35,324 nucleotides of DNA from Lachnospiraceae bacterium UBA3820 (GTDB taxonomy: Bacteria > Bacillota > Clostridia > Lachnospirales > Lachnospiraceae): positions 1 to 35,324 of the forward strand of contig DFDU01000110.1 of the NCBI GenBank assembly GCA_002369325.1. Direction: 5' to 3'. The notes beneath the pieces are model-generated. The model ran no database searches, was not told the DNA's origin, and worked only from the letters and a program-made list of their open reading frames with translations. Below are positions 1 through 8,720 of the stretch, piece after piece; the stretch's first letter is position 1; each line of letters begins with the position of its first letter. Made by a program: the position numbers and the translations under genes.

Positions 1-312
1 TATATAACCATGATGGTTATGTGGGAACACAGAAAGATAAATGTTAAGGATTTGGGAAGCTTTCTTTATCTTGATTCCGGTACACTTACACCGGTTTTAA
101 AAAAGCTTGAACAAATGGGCTATGTATCAAGAGAAAGAGATAAGGAAGATGAACGTGTTCTTGATGTGACACTTACAAAAAAAGGTGAAGAATTAAGGGA
201 AAAAGCAGTAAATGTACCGCTAAAGATTGGTTCTTGTGTATCACTTGAACCTAAAGAGGCGGAAACCTTATATAAGCTTCTGTATAAATTACTTGACGGA
301 CTGGAAAAATAA
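1..312 (+). CDS. OhrR/MarR-family transcriptional regulator, 5' end cut by window
   Basis: The frame is open from base 1, so the protein begins outside the window; the ATGs at 10 and 13 are probably internal. The visible roughly 103 residues hold the second half of a winged-helix DNA-binding domain. The stretch LYLDSGTLTPVLKKLEQMGY is the recognition helix typical of OhrR-like MarR proteins, followed by the wing with the acidic/basic RDKEDER segment and a C-terminal dimerisation helix. OhrR proteins sense organic peroxides through an N-terminal Cys, which would lie in the missing part and cannot be checked. The CobW-like gene starts 12 bases downstream, so the two are probably cotranscribed. 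Family call is firm; OhrR rather than another MarR is likely. Confidence 0.85.
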   Translation, partial: YITMMVMWEHRKINVKDLGSFLYLDSGTLTPVLKKLEQMGYVSRERDKEDERVLDVTLTKKGEELREKAVNVPLKIGSCVSLEPKEAETLYKLLYKLLDGLEK

Positions 313-324
313 AGGAAATGATAT

Positions 325-1290
325 ATGACAAGAGTTGATTTGATCACCGGATTTTTGGGTTCCGGAAAAACAACATTTATAAAAAAATATGCCTCATATC
401 TTGCCGAAAAGAAGAAAAAGATATGTATTCTTGAGAACGACTACGGGGCAATTAACGTAGATATGATGCTTCTTTCGGAATTGGAAAATAAAGGCGTTGA
501 TCTGGAGATGGTTGCCGGAGGCTGTGATTACGATTGTCACAGAAGAAGATTTAAAACAAAGCTTATAACCATGGCTATGCTCGGATATGACAGAGTTATA
601 ATTGAGCCGTCGGGAATTTTTGATGTGGATGAGTTTTTTGACATACTTCATGAGGAACCGCTGGACAGATTATATGAGATAGGAAATGTCATAACAATTA
701 TTAAAGCCGACCTTGAAGAAGATCTTTCGGATGAAGCTGATTTTATGCTTGCAAGTCAGACCGTAAATGCCGGTTGTGTTTTGTTGAGCCGGACTCAGGA
801 AGTGGAAAAAAACAGGATTGAGGCTACGGTAAGACACTTGAATAATGCTTTGGAAAAAGTGAAAAGTAGAAGAAGAATGCATGTCGATGCGCCTGAGTTG
901 ATTTCTAAAAACTGGGATGATTTAGATGCCGAAGACTATGAAATGATCGAAAATTCAGGTTATAAATCCGAAAGCTTTGAGAAAAAATTTTCGATGGATG
1001 ACAGCTCTTTTGATGCGTTTTTCTTTATGAACATTGATATGGATTATGACAAAATTAAAGACGCTATAAAGGATTTGTTTGAAAATAAAACAATTGGAAG
1101 GATAATGCGTGTTAAAGGTTTTGCAAAATCAAAAGATAAATGGTTTGAAATTAATGCGACAAAAAAGGGTATAAACGAAAATGAAATTTCAAAAGGACAG
1201 AATGTAATTATAGTTATCGGCGAAAATCTTGATAAAGGCAAAATCAATAACTTTTTCAATGCAGGATATTCGACGGTTAAAACGGAGTAA
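325..1290 (+). CDS. CobW/G3E-family GTPase, divergent
   Basis: A 321-residue P-loop protein of the CobW/UreG/HypB-type G3E group, whose members use GTP to deliver metal ions to proteins. The Walker A motif GFLGSGKT is at residues 9-16 at the very N-terminus, as in COG0523 proteins. The metal site, normally GCxCC, is here GGCDYDCH (C67, C71, H72). The base-specificity motif NKxD reads SRTQ (residues 155-158). The C-terminal part (about 230-321) resembles a reduced CobW_C domain with IMRVKGFA. It lies 12 bases after the MarR-type gene with a purine-rich AAGGAAATG site, suggesting one transcript. The altered metal and base motifs mean substrate metal and nucleotide preference cannot be assigned. 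Confidence 0.8.
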   Translation: MTRVDLITGFLGSGKTTFIKKYASYLAEKKKKICILENDYGAINVDMMLLSELENKGVDLEMVAGGCDYDCHRRRFKTKLITMAMLGYDRVIIEPSGIFDVDEFFDILHEEPLDRLYEIGNVITIIKADLEEDLSDEADFMLASQTVNAGCVLLSRTQEVEKNRIEATVRHLNNALEKVKSRRRMHVDAPELISKNWDDLDAEDYEMIENSGYKSESFEKKFSMDDSSFDAFFFMNIDMDYDKIKDAIKDLFENKTIGRIMRVKGFAKSKDKWFEINATKKGINENEISKGQNVIIVIGENLDKGKINNFFNAGYSTVKTE

Positions 1291-1312
1291 GCTATGGAAT
1301 TCTGATTAAATT

Positions 1313-1344
1313 TTGTATACTATAAAATAAAAATATGGTATAAT
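1313..1344 (+). promoter_or_regulatory. Putative extended -10 promoter for the glycan operon
   Basis: TATAAT at 1339-1344 is preceded by TGG, giving a TGn extended -10. The best -35 candidate TTGTAT (1313-1318) is spaced 20 bases away, so the extended -10 probably carries recognition. It sits 54 bases before the flippase start and is the only good promoter-like signal before the cluster. Confidence 0.6.
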
Positions 1345-1397
1345 TTCTTCGTTTGATATATTGAAAAAATAGCATTTCTTTCAAATGGGAGTGACAT

Positions 1398-2702
1398 ATG
1401 TTTGACAATATGAAAGGTAAAGATAATAAATCTTTGACCGGAAATATATCAAAGAAGCTTTTTTCTACAGGCTTTTTTCATATTTTCGGTGGGAATGCTT
1501 TAAATCGAATAATAGTTTTTATAAGCAGTATTGTCCTTGTCAGAATCCTGACCAAGTCCGAATACGGTACATTTACCTATGCATGGAATATTTACAGTAT
1601 AGTATTTATATTTAGCGGAATGGGCGTTGATTCCGGGGTGCTTCAACTTTCAAGTGAGCATGGCGGAGAAAGCGAATATACAAAAAAAATCAGTAATTAC
1701 GGTACAAGATTCGGAATTTTGTTTAATCTTGTATTGACGGCTGTATTACTTATTATCGGATTGTTCATACCTTTGAAAATAAAGGACGGAGGACAACTGC
1801 TTTGTGTATTGTGTCTGCTTCCGGTGTTTCAGTTTATTTTTAATATGATGTCCTGCTGTTTACGAGCACAAAAAAGAAACAGAGAATTTGCCGTTCTTTC
1901 GGTTTTTAATACTGTATTACTTTTTGCCGTTTCTGCCGGAGGTGCATTTTTACTTCGGGAAATGGGACTTGTCATAGGATATTATGTTTCAACGATTACG
2001 GCATGCCTTTTGGGATATTTTGTTTTTCACGTTCGTTTGATAAATAAAGATAATACCGATATCGGTAAGGATAAAAATGATTTGCTTAAGATCGGTTTTA
2101 TTTCTATGGTTAATAATGCTCTTGCACAGCTTTTGTATTTGCTTGACGTTTTTGTCCTCGGCATAGTTGATTCGGAGGAAAAGGTGCTTGCAAGCTATAA
2201 GGTCGCAACCATGATTCCGACCGCATTAACCTTTATTCCGCTGTCACTTATGATTTATGTATATCCTTATTTTGCGGAGCATAAGGATGACGGTAAATGG
2301 TGCTTAAAAAACTATAAGCTGATTGTTGCCGTCATGGGAGCTTTCAATCTGATTTTATCGGCAGTGCTTTTTGCTTTTGCACCGTTTATTATAAAAATAT
2401 TTTTTGGAGCACAATATCTCGATGCGGTAACCGTCTTCAGAATACTTGCGATAAACTATTTTATTTCCGGAACATTTAGAATTATATCCGGTAATCTTCT
2501 GGTGACGCAGAGGAAGCTTAAGTTTAATCTGATTGAATCAATCGTATCCGGAATAGTAAATGTGATTGCGGATTTTATCCTGATTCAGCTTTGGGGCTCT
2601 GTCGGAGCGGCAATCGCTACTGTTTCGGTTGTTGTGGTTTCGAGTGTGATGAGTACGGTTTATTTGGTTATAACTTTTCGTAGAAAGGAACAGGCAGATT
2701 AA
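1398..2702 (+). CDS. Polysaccharide flippase, Wzx/MATE-like (MOP superfamily)
   Basis: A 434-residue integral membrane protein with about a dozen hydrophobic segments spread along its length, no signal peptide, and the layout of Wzx/RfbX-type lipid-linked oligosaccharide flippases. These move undecaprenyl-pyrophosphate-linked repeat units across the cytoplasmic membrane. Typical family features include the N-terminal GGNALNRIIVFISSIVLVRI stretch with YGTF (around 30-60) and a late NLLVTQRKLKFNL segment. The start is set by GGGAGTGA upstream of ATG. Its stop overlaps the next gene's ATG by one base, indicating translational coupling. It is first in the operon and is the export step for the sugars made downstream. 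The exact substrate cannot be read from sequence. Confidence 0.9.
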   Translation: MFDNMKGKDNKSLTGNISKKLFSTGFFHIFGGNALNRIIVFISSIVLVRILTKSEYGTFTYAWNIYSIVFIFSGMGVDSGVLQLSSEHGGESEYTKKISNYGTRFGILFNLVLTAVLLIIGLFIPLKIKDGGQLLCVLCLLPVFQFIFNMMSCCLRAQKRNREFAVLSVFNTVLLFAVSAGGAFLLREMGLVIGYYVSTITACLLGYFVFHVRLINKDNTDIGKDKNDLLKIGFISMVNNALAQLLYLLDVFVLGIVDSEEKVLASYKVATMIPTALTFIPLSLMIYVYPYFAEHKDDGKWCLKNYKLIVAVMGAFNLILSAVLFAFAPFIIKIFFGAQYLDAVTVFRILAINYFISGTFRIISGNLLVTQRKLKFNLIESIVSGIVNVIADFILIQLWGSVGAAIATVSVVVVSSVMSTVYLVITFRRKEQAD

Positions 2703-3814
2703 TGAAGTATTTGGTAGTAGGAAATGCTGATTCGATATATATTAAATCGTTGATTGAAAAAACAATGCTTACCTATGATGAAAAAGTCAGTGTTTTATCA
2801 AGAGAAAATAAACTATACTCGGATTATTATGCTAAAAAAGGTATAAAAGTTATTCGTGAGAAGTATTCTGACGGAAAAATCGGAACGCTTCTGTGCGGCA
2901 TAAAAAACCTGAAAGCTTTTAAAGGCAAATATGACATAATAAGTTTTCATTTTATTACCAACCGATCGCTTTTAATGATTCCTATTGCGAAATTGTTCGG
3001 GAAAAAAGTTTTTGTTTCTTATTGGGGAAGCGATATTTTAAGAGAAAAAAAAGGAAGCATTTTGGCTAAAGCAGTATTGAAACTTGCTGACGGGATTACG
3101 GTAATAAATTCTGAAATGATTAAAAAATTTCACTTGTTGTATGGTCGTAGATTTGACAAAAAAATCCATATGATTGATTTTGGTTCGGATACCATAGATT
3201 ATATGAAAAATATGACTGTCTCCGATGAAGAATTAAGAGCTAAATATAATATCGAGAATGATAAGGTTATTATTTCCGTGGGATATAACAGCAGCGAAGA
3301 ACAGCAACATTTGAAAGTGCTTGATAAAATAATGTTGCTGCCGGAAGAACAAAAGAAGCATATACATTTATTATTAAGAATTACCTATGGTTCGGGTAGC
3401 GAAGAATACAAAAATAAAATAAAAGAATTAAGCAAAAAAACCGGATGTACATATAGTTTTTTTGAATCATATCTATCCGATGAAGAGATATCTGAAATTA
3501 CAAAAATAACGGATATATTTATTCATGCTCAGACAACGGATGCACAGTCTGCTACAATGTGCGAGCATCTTTATTGTAAGTGTCTGGTTTTGAATCCAAA
3601 ATGGATAAGATATAAGGAACTTGAAAACAAAGTATTTTATTTGTCATTCAAGGATTTTGACGAAATGTTAGAAATATTGAAAGATAATATGTCAAAAAAG
3701 AAATCGAGCGGATTGTATGACAGGATGAATTCCAATTCGGATGTTATATTTAAAATCTGTTCATGGGAGTCTTATATACCGAAATGGAGAAAACTCTACT
3801 TGATTGATTATTGA
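2702..3814 (+). CDS. Glycosyltransferase, GT-B like
   Basis: A 370-residue soluble protein with a two-domain glycosyltransferase feel. The N-terminal half contains YDIISFHFITNRSL and VSYWGSDILR, resembling the acceptor domain of GT-B enzymes, where a WGSD/HGSD motif is common. The C-terminal half has a nucleotide-sugar-site-like segment (IFIHAQTTDAQSATMCEHL, about 276-294) with an acidic residue followed by a Leu-Tyr-Cys stretch where GT4 enzymes have an E-x7-E motif. The start overlaps the flippase stop by one base. It probably adds one sugar to a lipid-linked glycan at the inner membrane face. Donor and acceptor are unknown, and relation to GT4 versus WecF-like families is uncertain. Confidence 0.75.
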   Translation: MKYLVVGNADSIYIKSLIEKTMLTYDEKVSVLSRENKLYSDYYAKKGIKVIREKYSDGKIGTLLCGIKNLKAFKGKYDIISFHFITNRSLLMIPIAKLFGKKVFVSYWGSDILREKKGSILAKAVLKLADGITVINSEMIKKFHLLYGRRFDKKIHMIDFGSDTIDYMKNMTVSDEELRAKYNIENDKVIISVGYNSSEEQQHLKVLDKIMLLPEEQKKHIHLLLRITYGSGSEEYKNKIKELSKKTGCTYSFFESYLSDEEISEITKITDIFIHAQTTDAQSATMCEHLYCKCLVLNPKWIRYKELENKVFYLSFKDFDEMLEILKDNMSKKKSSGLYDRMNSNSDVIFKICSWESYIPKWRKLYLIDY

Positions 3815-3829
3815 TTTGGAGGATTGAAA

Positions 3830-5545
3830 ATGCCCGGTTTTTATATATCGGATTTTGAAATAACCGCAGAATTAAATTCCGCAAAGAAAGACAGATGTGT
3901 TTTAGATGAAAAGGAATGGAACGGAATAAAAATCAAAAGGTGTACTTTGGACAAGTTCATAAACGATAAGTGTATGGAAGAAACCAAGGATTATATCATT
4001 GTTTCCGAGGGCGTATTGTTGAATAAAATTCATCTTTTAAAAGAATATGGAACGGATTCAGTTTCAGAGCTTATAATAAAAATGTTCGAATCTGTCGGGG
4101 AAACTTTCTTTGATAAATTCAGGGGAAGTTTTTCGGGGGCTTTATATATAAAAAAGGAATTAAAGTGGATTATATATACAAATCATTACGGTGATAATAT
4201 GCTGTTTTATTCATTTCCTGAAGGCCGGTTTGTTATCTCATCGCAGATAGACTGGATTCTTGAAACATTGAAACAAAACGATAGAAGTATTACCTTTGAT
4301 GAAAATGCTTTGAATTCCGTTTGTTCATACGGTTATATGGCACAGGATTTTACATATGTAAACGAAATCAAAAGGCTTTATCCGGGACATTATCTTATAT
4401 ATAAAGACGGCTCGTTTAATATTAAAAAGTATTTTAATATTAAACCGGGAAGATATGATTTATCAAAGAAAAGTGAAGCGGAAATTATAGATGAAATGGA
4501 TGATTTATTCCGTAAAGCGGTAAAGCTGGAATATGAAAAGGATAAGGAGTATAATTATACTCATCTGGCGCAGCTTAGCGGGGGGCTTGATTCAAGAATG
4601 AATCTTTGGGTAGCAAACGATCTTGGCTACAAAGATGTTGTATGTATGACGTTTGCCCAGTCAGACAGTCTTGATGAAATAATAGCAAAGCGGATTGCAG
4701 AAGATCTGGGCTTGAAACATATTGTTTGGCATCTTGATTTAGCAAAGCATTTGTTTAAAATTGATGAATATATTTCCATGAATTACGGCCTGGCTATATA
4801 TGGAGGTATAGGTGCGGAAAAGGAAATGTTGGATTCTGAGGATATAAGTAACACGGGGCTTATACATACGGGACAAATAGGAGATGTTATAATAGGATGC
4901 TTTTTGTCTTCCGATAAAGAACTTAACGATATGACTCCGGGCGGATTGTACTCCACGATGTTTAAACCGGCATGGACCGATATGTCGGCATTTCATGACA
5001 GAGAAGATTATTTGATGTTTGTCAGGGGCTTTATGGGATGCTTAAGCTCGCATTTGTATACCAGAAATTATACTGAGGTTGCATCACCTTTTTTGAATAT
5101 AGAATTATTGGAATATTGTATGAGCATTCCTGTTTCGTTAAGAAAAAAACATGAATTGTATAAAAAATGGATACTGAAAAAATATCCGGGTGCTGCAAAA
5201 TATATTTGGGAAAAAACAGGAAAAAAGATTACCGAAAAAAACAATGAGCTGAAAGAGAAAGCTATCCTTGCGATTCGTAATCCGAAGCTTGTATTAAAAA
5301 AACTTGGATTTAATGTAAGAATTGATAATAAGATTATGACCGGTATGAATCCGATAGATTTGTGGTGGGAAAACAATGCCGGATTAAGAAAGCTGTATGA
5401 TGATTATTATTCCGATATGATTTTGTCGGATAAGATATCCGACACATGCAGATATAAAATAAAAAAGTTGTACACTACGGGAAATGCTACTGAAAAAATG
5501 CTATGTATCACATGTCTTGCAGCAATAAAATACTATTTTAAGTAA
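3830..5545 (+). CDS. Asparagine-synthetase-like amide ligase lacking the glutaminase Cys
   Basis: A 571-residue two-domain protein of the AsnB family. The start is the ATG at 3830, which follows GGAGG at 3819-3823 with good spacing; a TTG six bases earlier overlaps the binding site region. The N-terminal class II amidotransferase-like domain (about 1-200) begins MPGF where active glutaminases have MCGI, so the catalytic Cys is absent. The synthetase domain has an intact PP-loop ATP motif LSGGLDSR (residues 249-256) and a following helix-strand pattern. AsnB homologues without the Cys, such as beta-lactam synthetase, form amides from an acyl-adenylate using a substrate amine rather than glutamine. 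Inside a glycan operon it may amidate a uronic acid or attach an amine. This is inference; fold is firm. Confidence 0.8.
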   Translation: MPGFYISDFEITAELNSAKKDRCVLDEKEWNGIKIKRCTLDKFINDKCMEETKDYIIVSEGVLLNKIHLLKEYGTDSVSELIIKMFESVGETFFDKFRGSFSGALYIKKELKWIIYTNHYGDNMLFYSFPEGRFVISSQIDWILETLKQNDRSITFDENALNSVCSYGYMAQDFTYVNEIKRLYPGHYLIYKDGSFNIKKYFNIKPGRYDLSKKSEAEIIDEMDDLFRKAVKLEYEKDKEYNYTHLAQLSGGLDSRMNLWVANDLGYKDVVCMTFAQSDSLDEIIAKRIAEDLGLKHIVWHLDLAKHLFKIDEYISMNYGLAIYGGIGAEKEMLDSEDISNTGLIHTGQIGDVIIGCFLSSDKELNDMTPGGLYSTMFKPAWTDMSAFHDREDYLMFVRGFMGCLSSHLYTRNYTEVASPFLNIELLEYCMSIPVSLRKKHELYKKWILKKYPGAAKYIWEKTGKKITEKNNELKEKAILAIRNPKLVLKKLGFNVRIDNKIMTGMNPIDLWWENNAGLRKLYDDYYSDMILSDKISDTCRYKIKKLYTTGNATEKMLCITCLAAIKYYFK

Positions 5546-5583
5546 TACGTGGGGTATTGGCCAAAGGAAAGTGGGAATTATAA

Positions 5584-6801
5584 ATGGGTGCAGGAAACTT
5601 AAATATTAACGGCTTTATAAATGAGCATGTAATTAAACGAAAAACATCATTGTTTGTTCGTGACATTGAAAATAATTATGAAGCGATTAAAAAGAAGATT
5701 GAAGGAAAGTCGGTTTTGGTAATAGGAGGTGCAGGTTCGATTGGCTCATCTTTTATCAAATCGATTCTTCCGTTTAAACCGGCTACGCTTGTTATCGTGG
5801 ATCTGAATGAAAATGCACTTGCCGAATTGACAAGGGATTTAAGATCAACAAAGGGGATGTTTATTCCTGATGATTATGTTCCGTATCCGATAGATTATGC
5901 ATCTGATGTTTTCAAAAAAATGTTTATAAAAAGAGGTGGATTTGACATTGTCGCTAATTTTTCGGCGCATAAGCATGTCAGGTCCGAAAAGGATATATAC
6001 AGCATCGAAGCATTGATAAAAAATAATGTGATCAATGCAAAACTTTTATTGGATTTGCTATCGCAATATCCTCCGGAAGAATATTTTTGTGTTTCAACCG
6101 ATAAGGCGGCAAATCCCGTAAATATTATGGGTGCGAGTAAAAGAATAATGGAGGATGTTATCTTTTCATATTCGGATAAATTTCCTGTTAAGACTGCTCG
6201 TTTTGCCAATGTGGCTTTTTCAAACGGTTCCCTTCCTGCAGGATTTCTGGAAAGAATATCAAAACTACAGCCTCTGTCGGCACCGTCTGACGTTCGAAGG
6301 TTTTTTGTCTCACCTGAGGAATCCGGACAAATATGTATGCTTGCTTGTGTTTTGGGAGATAATCGAAACATCTTTTTTCCGAAGCTTGATGAAGCTCAAA
6401 TGATGACTTTTGATGATATAGCGAGAGAGCTTTTAAAAGAACTCGGTTATGAAGTTTTAGAATGCGATTCCGATGCGGAAGCTTTGGAAAAAGCGGATGA
6501 GTTAAAGAACGGAAGCAAAAAATATCCGGTTCGTTTTTCGACTTCTGATACTTCGGGAGAAAAATCATTTGAAGAGTTTATTACCGAAACCGAGGAAGCC
6601 GATATGGAAAGGTTTTTGGCACTTGGTGTAATTGTTGGTAAGAATATTACTGATAAAAAACGCACAGATAAATTATTTAATGATTTAAATGAGGCGTTTT
6701 CCAAGGAAACAACCAAAGAAAAAATAGTTGATATTTTAAAGAATTATTTGCCTAATTTTGACCACATCGAAACAGGCAGGTCGCTTGACGGAAAAATGTA
6801 A
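5584..6801 (+). CDS. Nucleotide-sugar 4,6-dehydratase, LegB/CapD/PseB-like extended SDR
   Basis: A 405-residue protein of the Polysacc_synt_2 family. The Rossmann NAD(P) motif GGAGSIG is at residues 48-54, after a short N-terminal extension. The active-site stretch STDKAANPVNIMGASKR (171-187) shows the S-x10-M-x3-K arrangement of UDP- or GDP-HexNAc 4,6-dehydratases, in which Met replaces the usual catalytic Tyr. Such enzymes convert a nucleotide HexNAc into a 4-keto-6-deoxy sugar, the first step to bacillosamine, legionaminic-type or pseudaminic-type sugars. About 60 C-terminal residues beyond the SDR domain are not typical. The next gene is a nucleotidyltransferase of the PtmE type, so the substrate could be GDP- or UDP-linked. 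Fold and reaction type are well supported; exact substrate is not. Confidence 0.85.
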   Translation: MGAGNLNINGFINEHVIKRKTSLFVRDIENNYEAIKKKIEGKSVLVIGGAGSIGSSFIKSILPFKPATLVIVDLNENALAELTRDLRSTKGMFIPDDYVPYPIDYASDVFKKMFIKRGGFDIVANFSAHKHVRSEKDIYSIEALIKNNVINAKLLLDLLSQYPPEEYFCVSTDKAANPVNIMGASKRIMEDVIFSYSDKFPVKTARFANVAFSNGSLPAGFLERISKLQPLSAPSDVRRFFVSPEESGQICMLACVLGDNRNIFFPKLDEAQMMTFDDIARELLKELGYEVLECDSDAEALEKADELKNGSKKYPVRFSTSDTSGEKSFEEFITETEEADMERFLALGVIVGKNITDKKRTDKLFNDLNEAFSKETTKEKIVDILKNYLPNFDHIETGRSLDGKM

Positions 6802-6834
6802 TTAAGTATCTGTGATACATTCGGAGAGAAAAAT

Positions 6835-7893
6835 ATGATTAATTTTAACCAGATAATTAACGGAAAAGTAACATTGATAGAAGCACTTAATATTATGGAC
6901 AGCACAGACAGAAAGCTTCTGATTATTTGTGATGATAATCTTTTTAAGGGTGTAATAAGTATAGGTGATATACAAAGAGCGTTACTGGCAAAAAAAGATT
7001 TATCTCTTTCGGTTTTGGAATTTGTTCGTCCTGATATTACGGTTGCATCTGTCGGAGATGACATGGATTTTATCAAAGAAAGAATGCGCAAGGAACGTAT
7101 TGAATCCATGCCGATAATAGATGAGGATAAAAAGCTTGTTGATGTGATAGAATGGGATGAGCTTTTTGATGAGGATAATGAACCGGTTCATGAACAGATA
7201 AAATGTCCGGTAGTCATTATGGCGGGAGGAAAAGGAACACGACTTTTGCCACTTACAAATATTATCCCAAAACCTCTTATACCTATATCGGACAGAACTG
7301 TTATTGAGGAAATCATGAATTCGTTTAAACAAGTAGGCTGCGATAAGTTTTATGTCTCGGTTAATTACAAAAAAGAAACTATTGAAGACTATTTCTCGGA
7401 TAAGAATGATTTTGAAATTGAATTTATTCATGAGGAAAAACCGCTTGGAACGGCAGGTTCCTTGTATTTGTTAAAGGACAAGCTTAAGGAAACATTTTTT
7501 GTTATAAACTGTGACACTCTTGTTGATGTAAAGCTTGAAGATTTGGTTGAGTATCATCATACAAACAAAAATATGATTACCGTTGTTTCGGTTGTAAAAA
7601 AGATGAGTATACCATACGGAACACTTGAAACCGAGGTTGGCGGAGTCGTAAATAGTATTAAAGAAAAACCTGAATATGTATATCAGATAAATTCCGGAAT
7701 GTATATTTTGGAAGCGGAAGCTCTTAAGTATCTGGAAGATAATACATTTACCGATATTACGGATTTAATAAAAAAATTGATAGACAATAACGAGAGGGTT
7801 GGTGCCTTTCCTGTTTCGGAAAATTCATGGGTTGATATGGGTAATTGGAACGAATATCTAAAACTTGTGGATAAGTATTCCAAAAGCAAATGA
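6835..7893 (+). CDS. CBS-domain nucleotidyltransferase, PtmE-like
   Basis: A 352-residue fusion. Residues about 1-115 form a CBS-domain pair (LLIICDDNLFKGVISIGDIQ and MPIIDEDKKLVDVIEW are the characteristic strands). Residues about 125-350 are a sugar-phosphate nucleotidyltransferase with MAGGKGTRLLPLT (129-141), the IPKPLIPI segment and INCDTLVD (224-231). This layout is that of PtmE, the Campylobacter glucosamine-1-phosphate guanylyltransferase that starts GDP-linked legionaminic acid synthesis. Many other clostridial glycan loci carry similar proteins with untested substrates. It probably makes an activated sugar used by the dehydratase 33 bases upstream. No NeuB-like or CMP-transferase gene follows, so a full nonulosonate pathway is not present here. 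Confidence 0.85.
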   Translation: MINFNQIINGKVTLIEALNIMDSTDRKLLIICDDNLFKGVISIGDIQRALLAKKDLSLSVLEFVRPDITVASVGDDMDFIKERMRKERIESMPIIDEDKKLVDVIEWDELFDEDNEPVHEQIKCPVVIMAGGKGTRLLPLTNIIPKPLIPISDRTVIEEIMNSFKQVGCDKFYVSVNYKKETIEDYFSDKNDFEIEFIHEEKPLGTAGSLYLLKDKLKETFFVINCDTLVDVKLEDLVEYHHTNKNMITVVSVVKKMSIPYGTLETEVGGVVNSIKEKPEYVYQINSGMYILEAEALKYLEDNTFTDITDLIKKLIDNNERVGAFPVSENSWVDMGNWNEYLKLVDKYSKSK

Positions 7894-7912
7894 TTACGGG
7901 AGATAAGGTAAT

Positions 7913-8716
7913 ATGTTAAAACTGTTATATATTACAAATGATGACCGGATTGCCCTGGCTGCCGAAAGAGCGGGAGTCAATCGTATCTGGATTGATCTTG
8001 AAGTTTTGGGTAAAGAGCAAAGGCAGAAAAATTTAAATACGGTTAAATCCTTTCATACGATTGAGGATATAAAGAAAATTGCCCCTTTGCTTAATAAATC
8101 GGATTTGCTTGTACGTGTTAATCCATGGAACAAAAACAGTAAAAAAGAAATAGATGAGGTTATTGATGCCGGAGCGGATATTATTATGCTTCCGTATTGG
8201 AAATCAAAAGAAGAGGTTTGGAACTTTATAACATATCTTGACGGAAGGTGCAGAAGTCTTTTGCTTTTGGAAACAAAAGAGGCAGTGGAAGAATTAAAAA
8301 ACGTGCTGGAAATTAAAGGTATTGATGAGATACACATAGGCCTTAATGATTTACGTTTGTCATATGGATATAAAGATATGTTTGAACCGTTTGCAAGTGG
8401 ACTTTTGGATAAGCTTTCCACAATAATAAAAGAAGCCGGGATCCCTTTTGGTATAGGCGGAATAGGTCAATTTGGATTAGGTCTTTCGCCATCTCCGGAG
8501 GAGCTTATAGCGGAACATTACAGGCTCGGTTCGACTGCGGTTATTTTGTCGAGAACTTTTTGCAATGCGGAAAAAATCAAAGATATAGACTTAATAGAAA
8601 AAACATTGACCGACAATATAAAGCGTTTAAGAGAAACGGAAATTTGGGCGGCCGATTTGGATAAGAAGGGCTATGAAGATAATCATGCTTTGGTTGTAAA
8701 AGCACTGGAAGGATAG
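7913..8716 (+). CDS. HpcH/HpaI-family aldolase or citrate-lyase-beta-like enzyme
   Basis: A 267-residue TIM-barrel protein of the HpcH/HpaI aldolase/citrate lyase family. Key family residues are visible: the catalytic Arg in LVRVNPW (R68), and the metal-binding Glu in LLLETKEAVE (E120) and Asp in IHIGLNDLRLSYG (D146). Family enzymes make or break carbon-carbon bonds with pyruvate or a related enolate in a metal-dependent reaction. It lies between the nucleotidyltransferase and a PLP decarboxylase with a gap of only 4 bases on the downstream side, so it is very likely part of the same pathway. Its substrate is unknown. A possible role is an aldol step giving a chain-extended keto acid that the later PLP enzymes modify. 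That role is inference. Confidence 0.85.
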   Translation: MLKLLYITNDDRIALAAERAGVNRIWIDLEVLGKEQRQKNLNTVKSFHTIEDIKKIAPLLNKSDLLVRVNPWNKNSKKEIDEVIDAGADIIMLPYWKSKEEVWNFITYLDGRCRSLLLLETKEAVEELKNVLEIKGIDEIHIGLNDLRLSYGYKDMFEPFASGLLDKLSTIIKEAGIPFGIGGIGQFGLGLSPSPEELIAEHYRLGSTAVILSRTFCNAEKIKDIDLIEKTLTDNIKRLRETEIWAADLDKKGYEDNHALVVKALEG

Positions 8717-8720
8717 AAAA

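Noticed and set aside
5895..6568. Minus-strand open frames of 126-158 codons opposite the dehydratase gene
   Set aside because: The sense strand encodes a clear dehydratase; the antisense products show no motifs.
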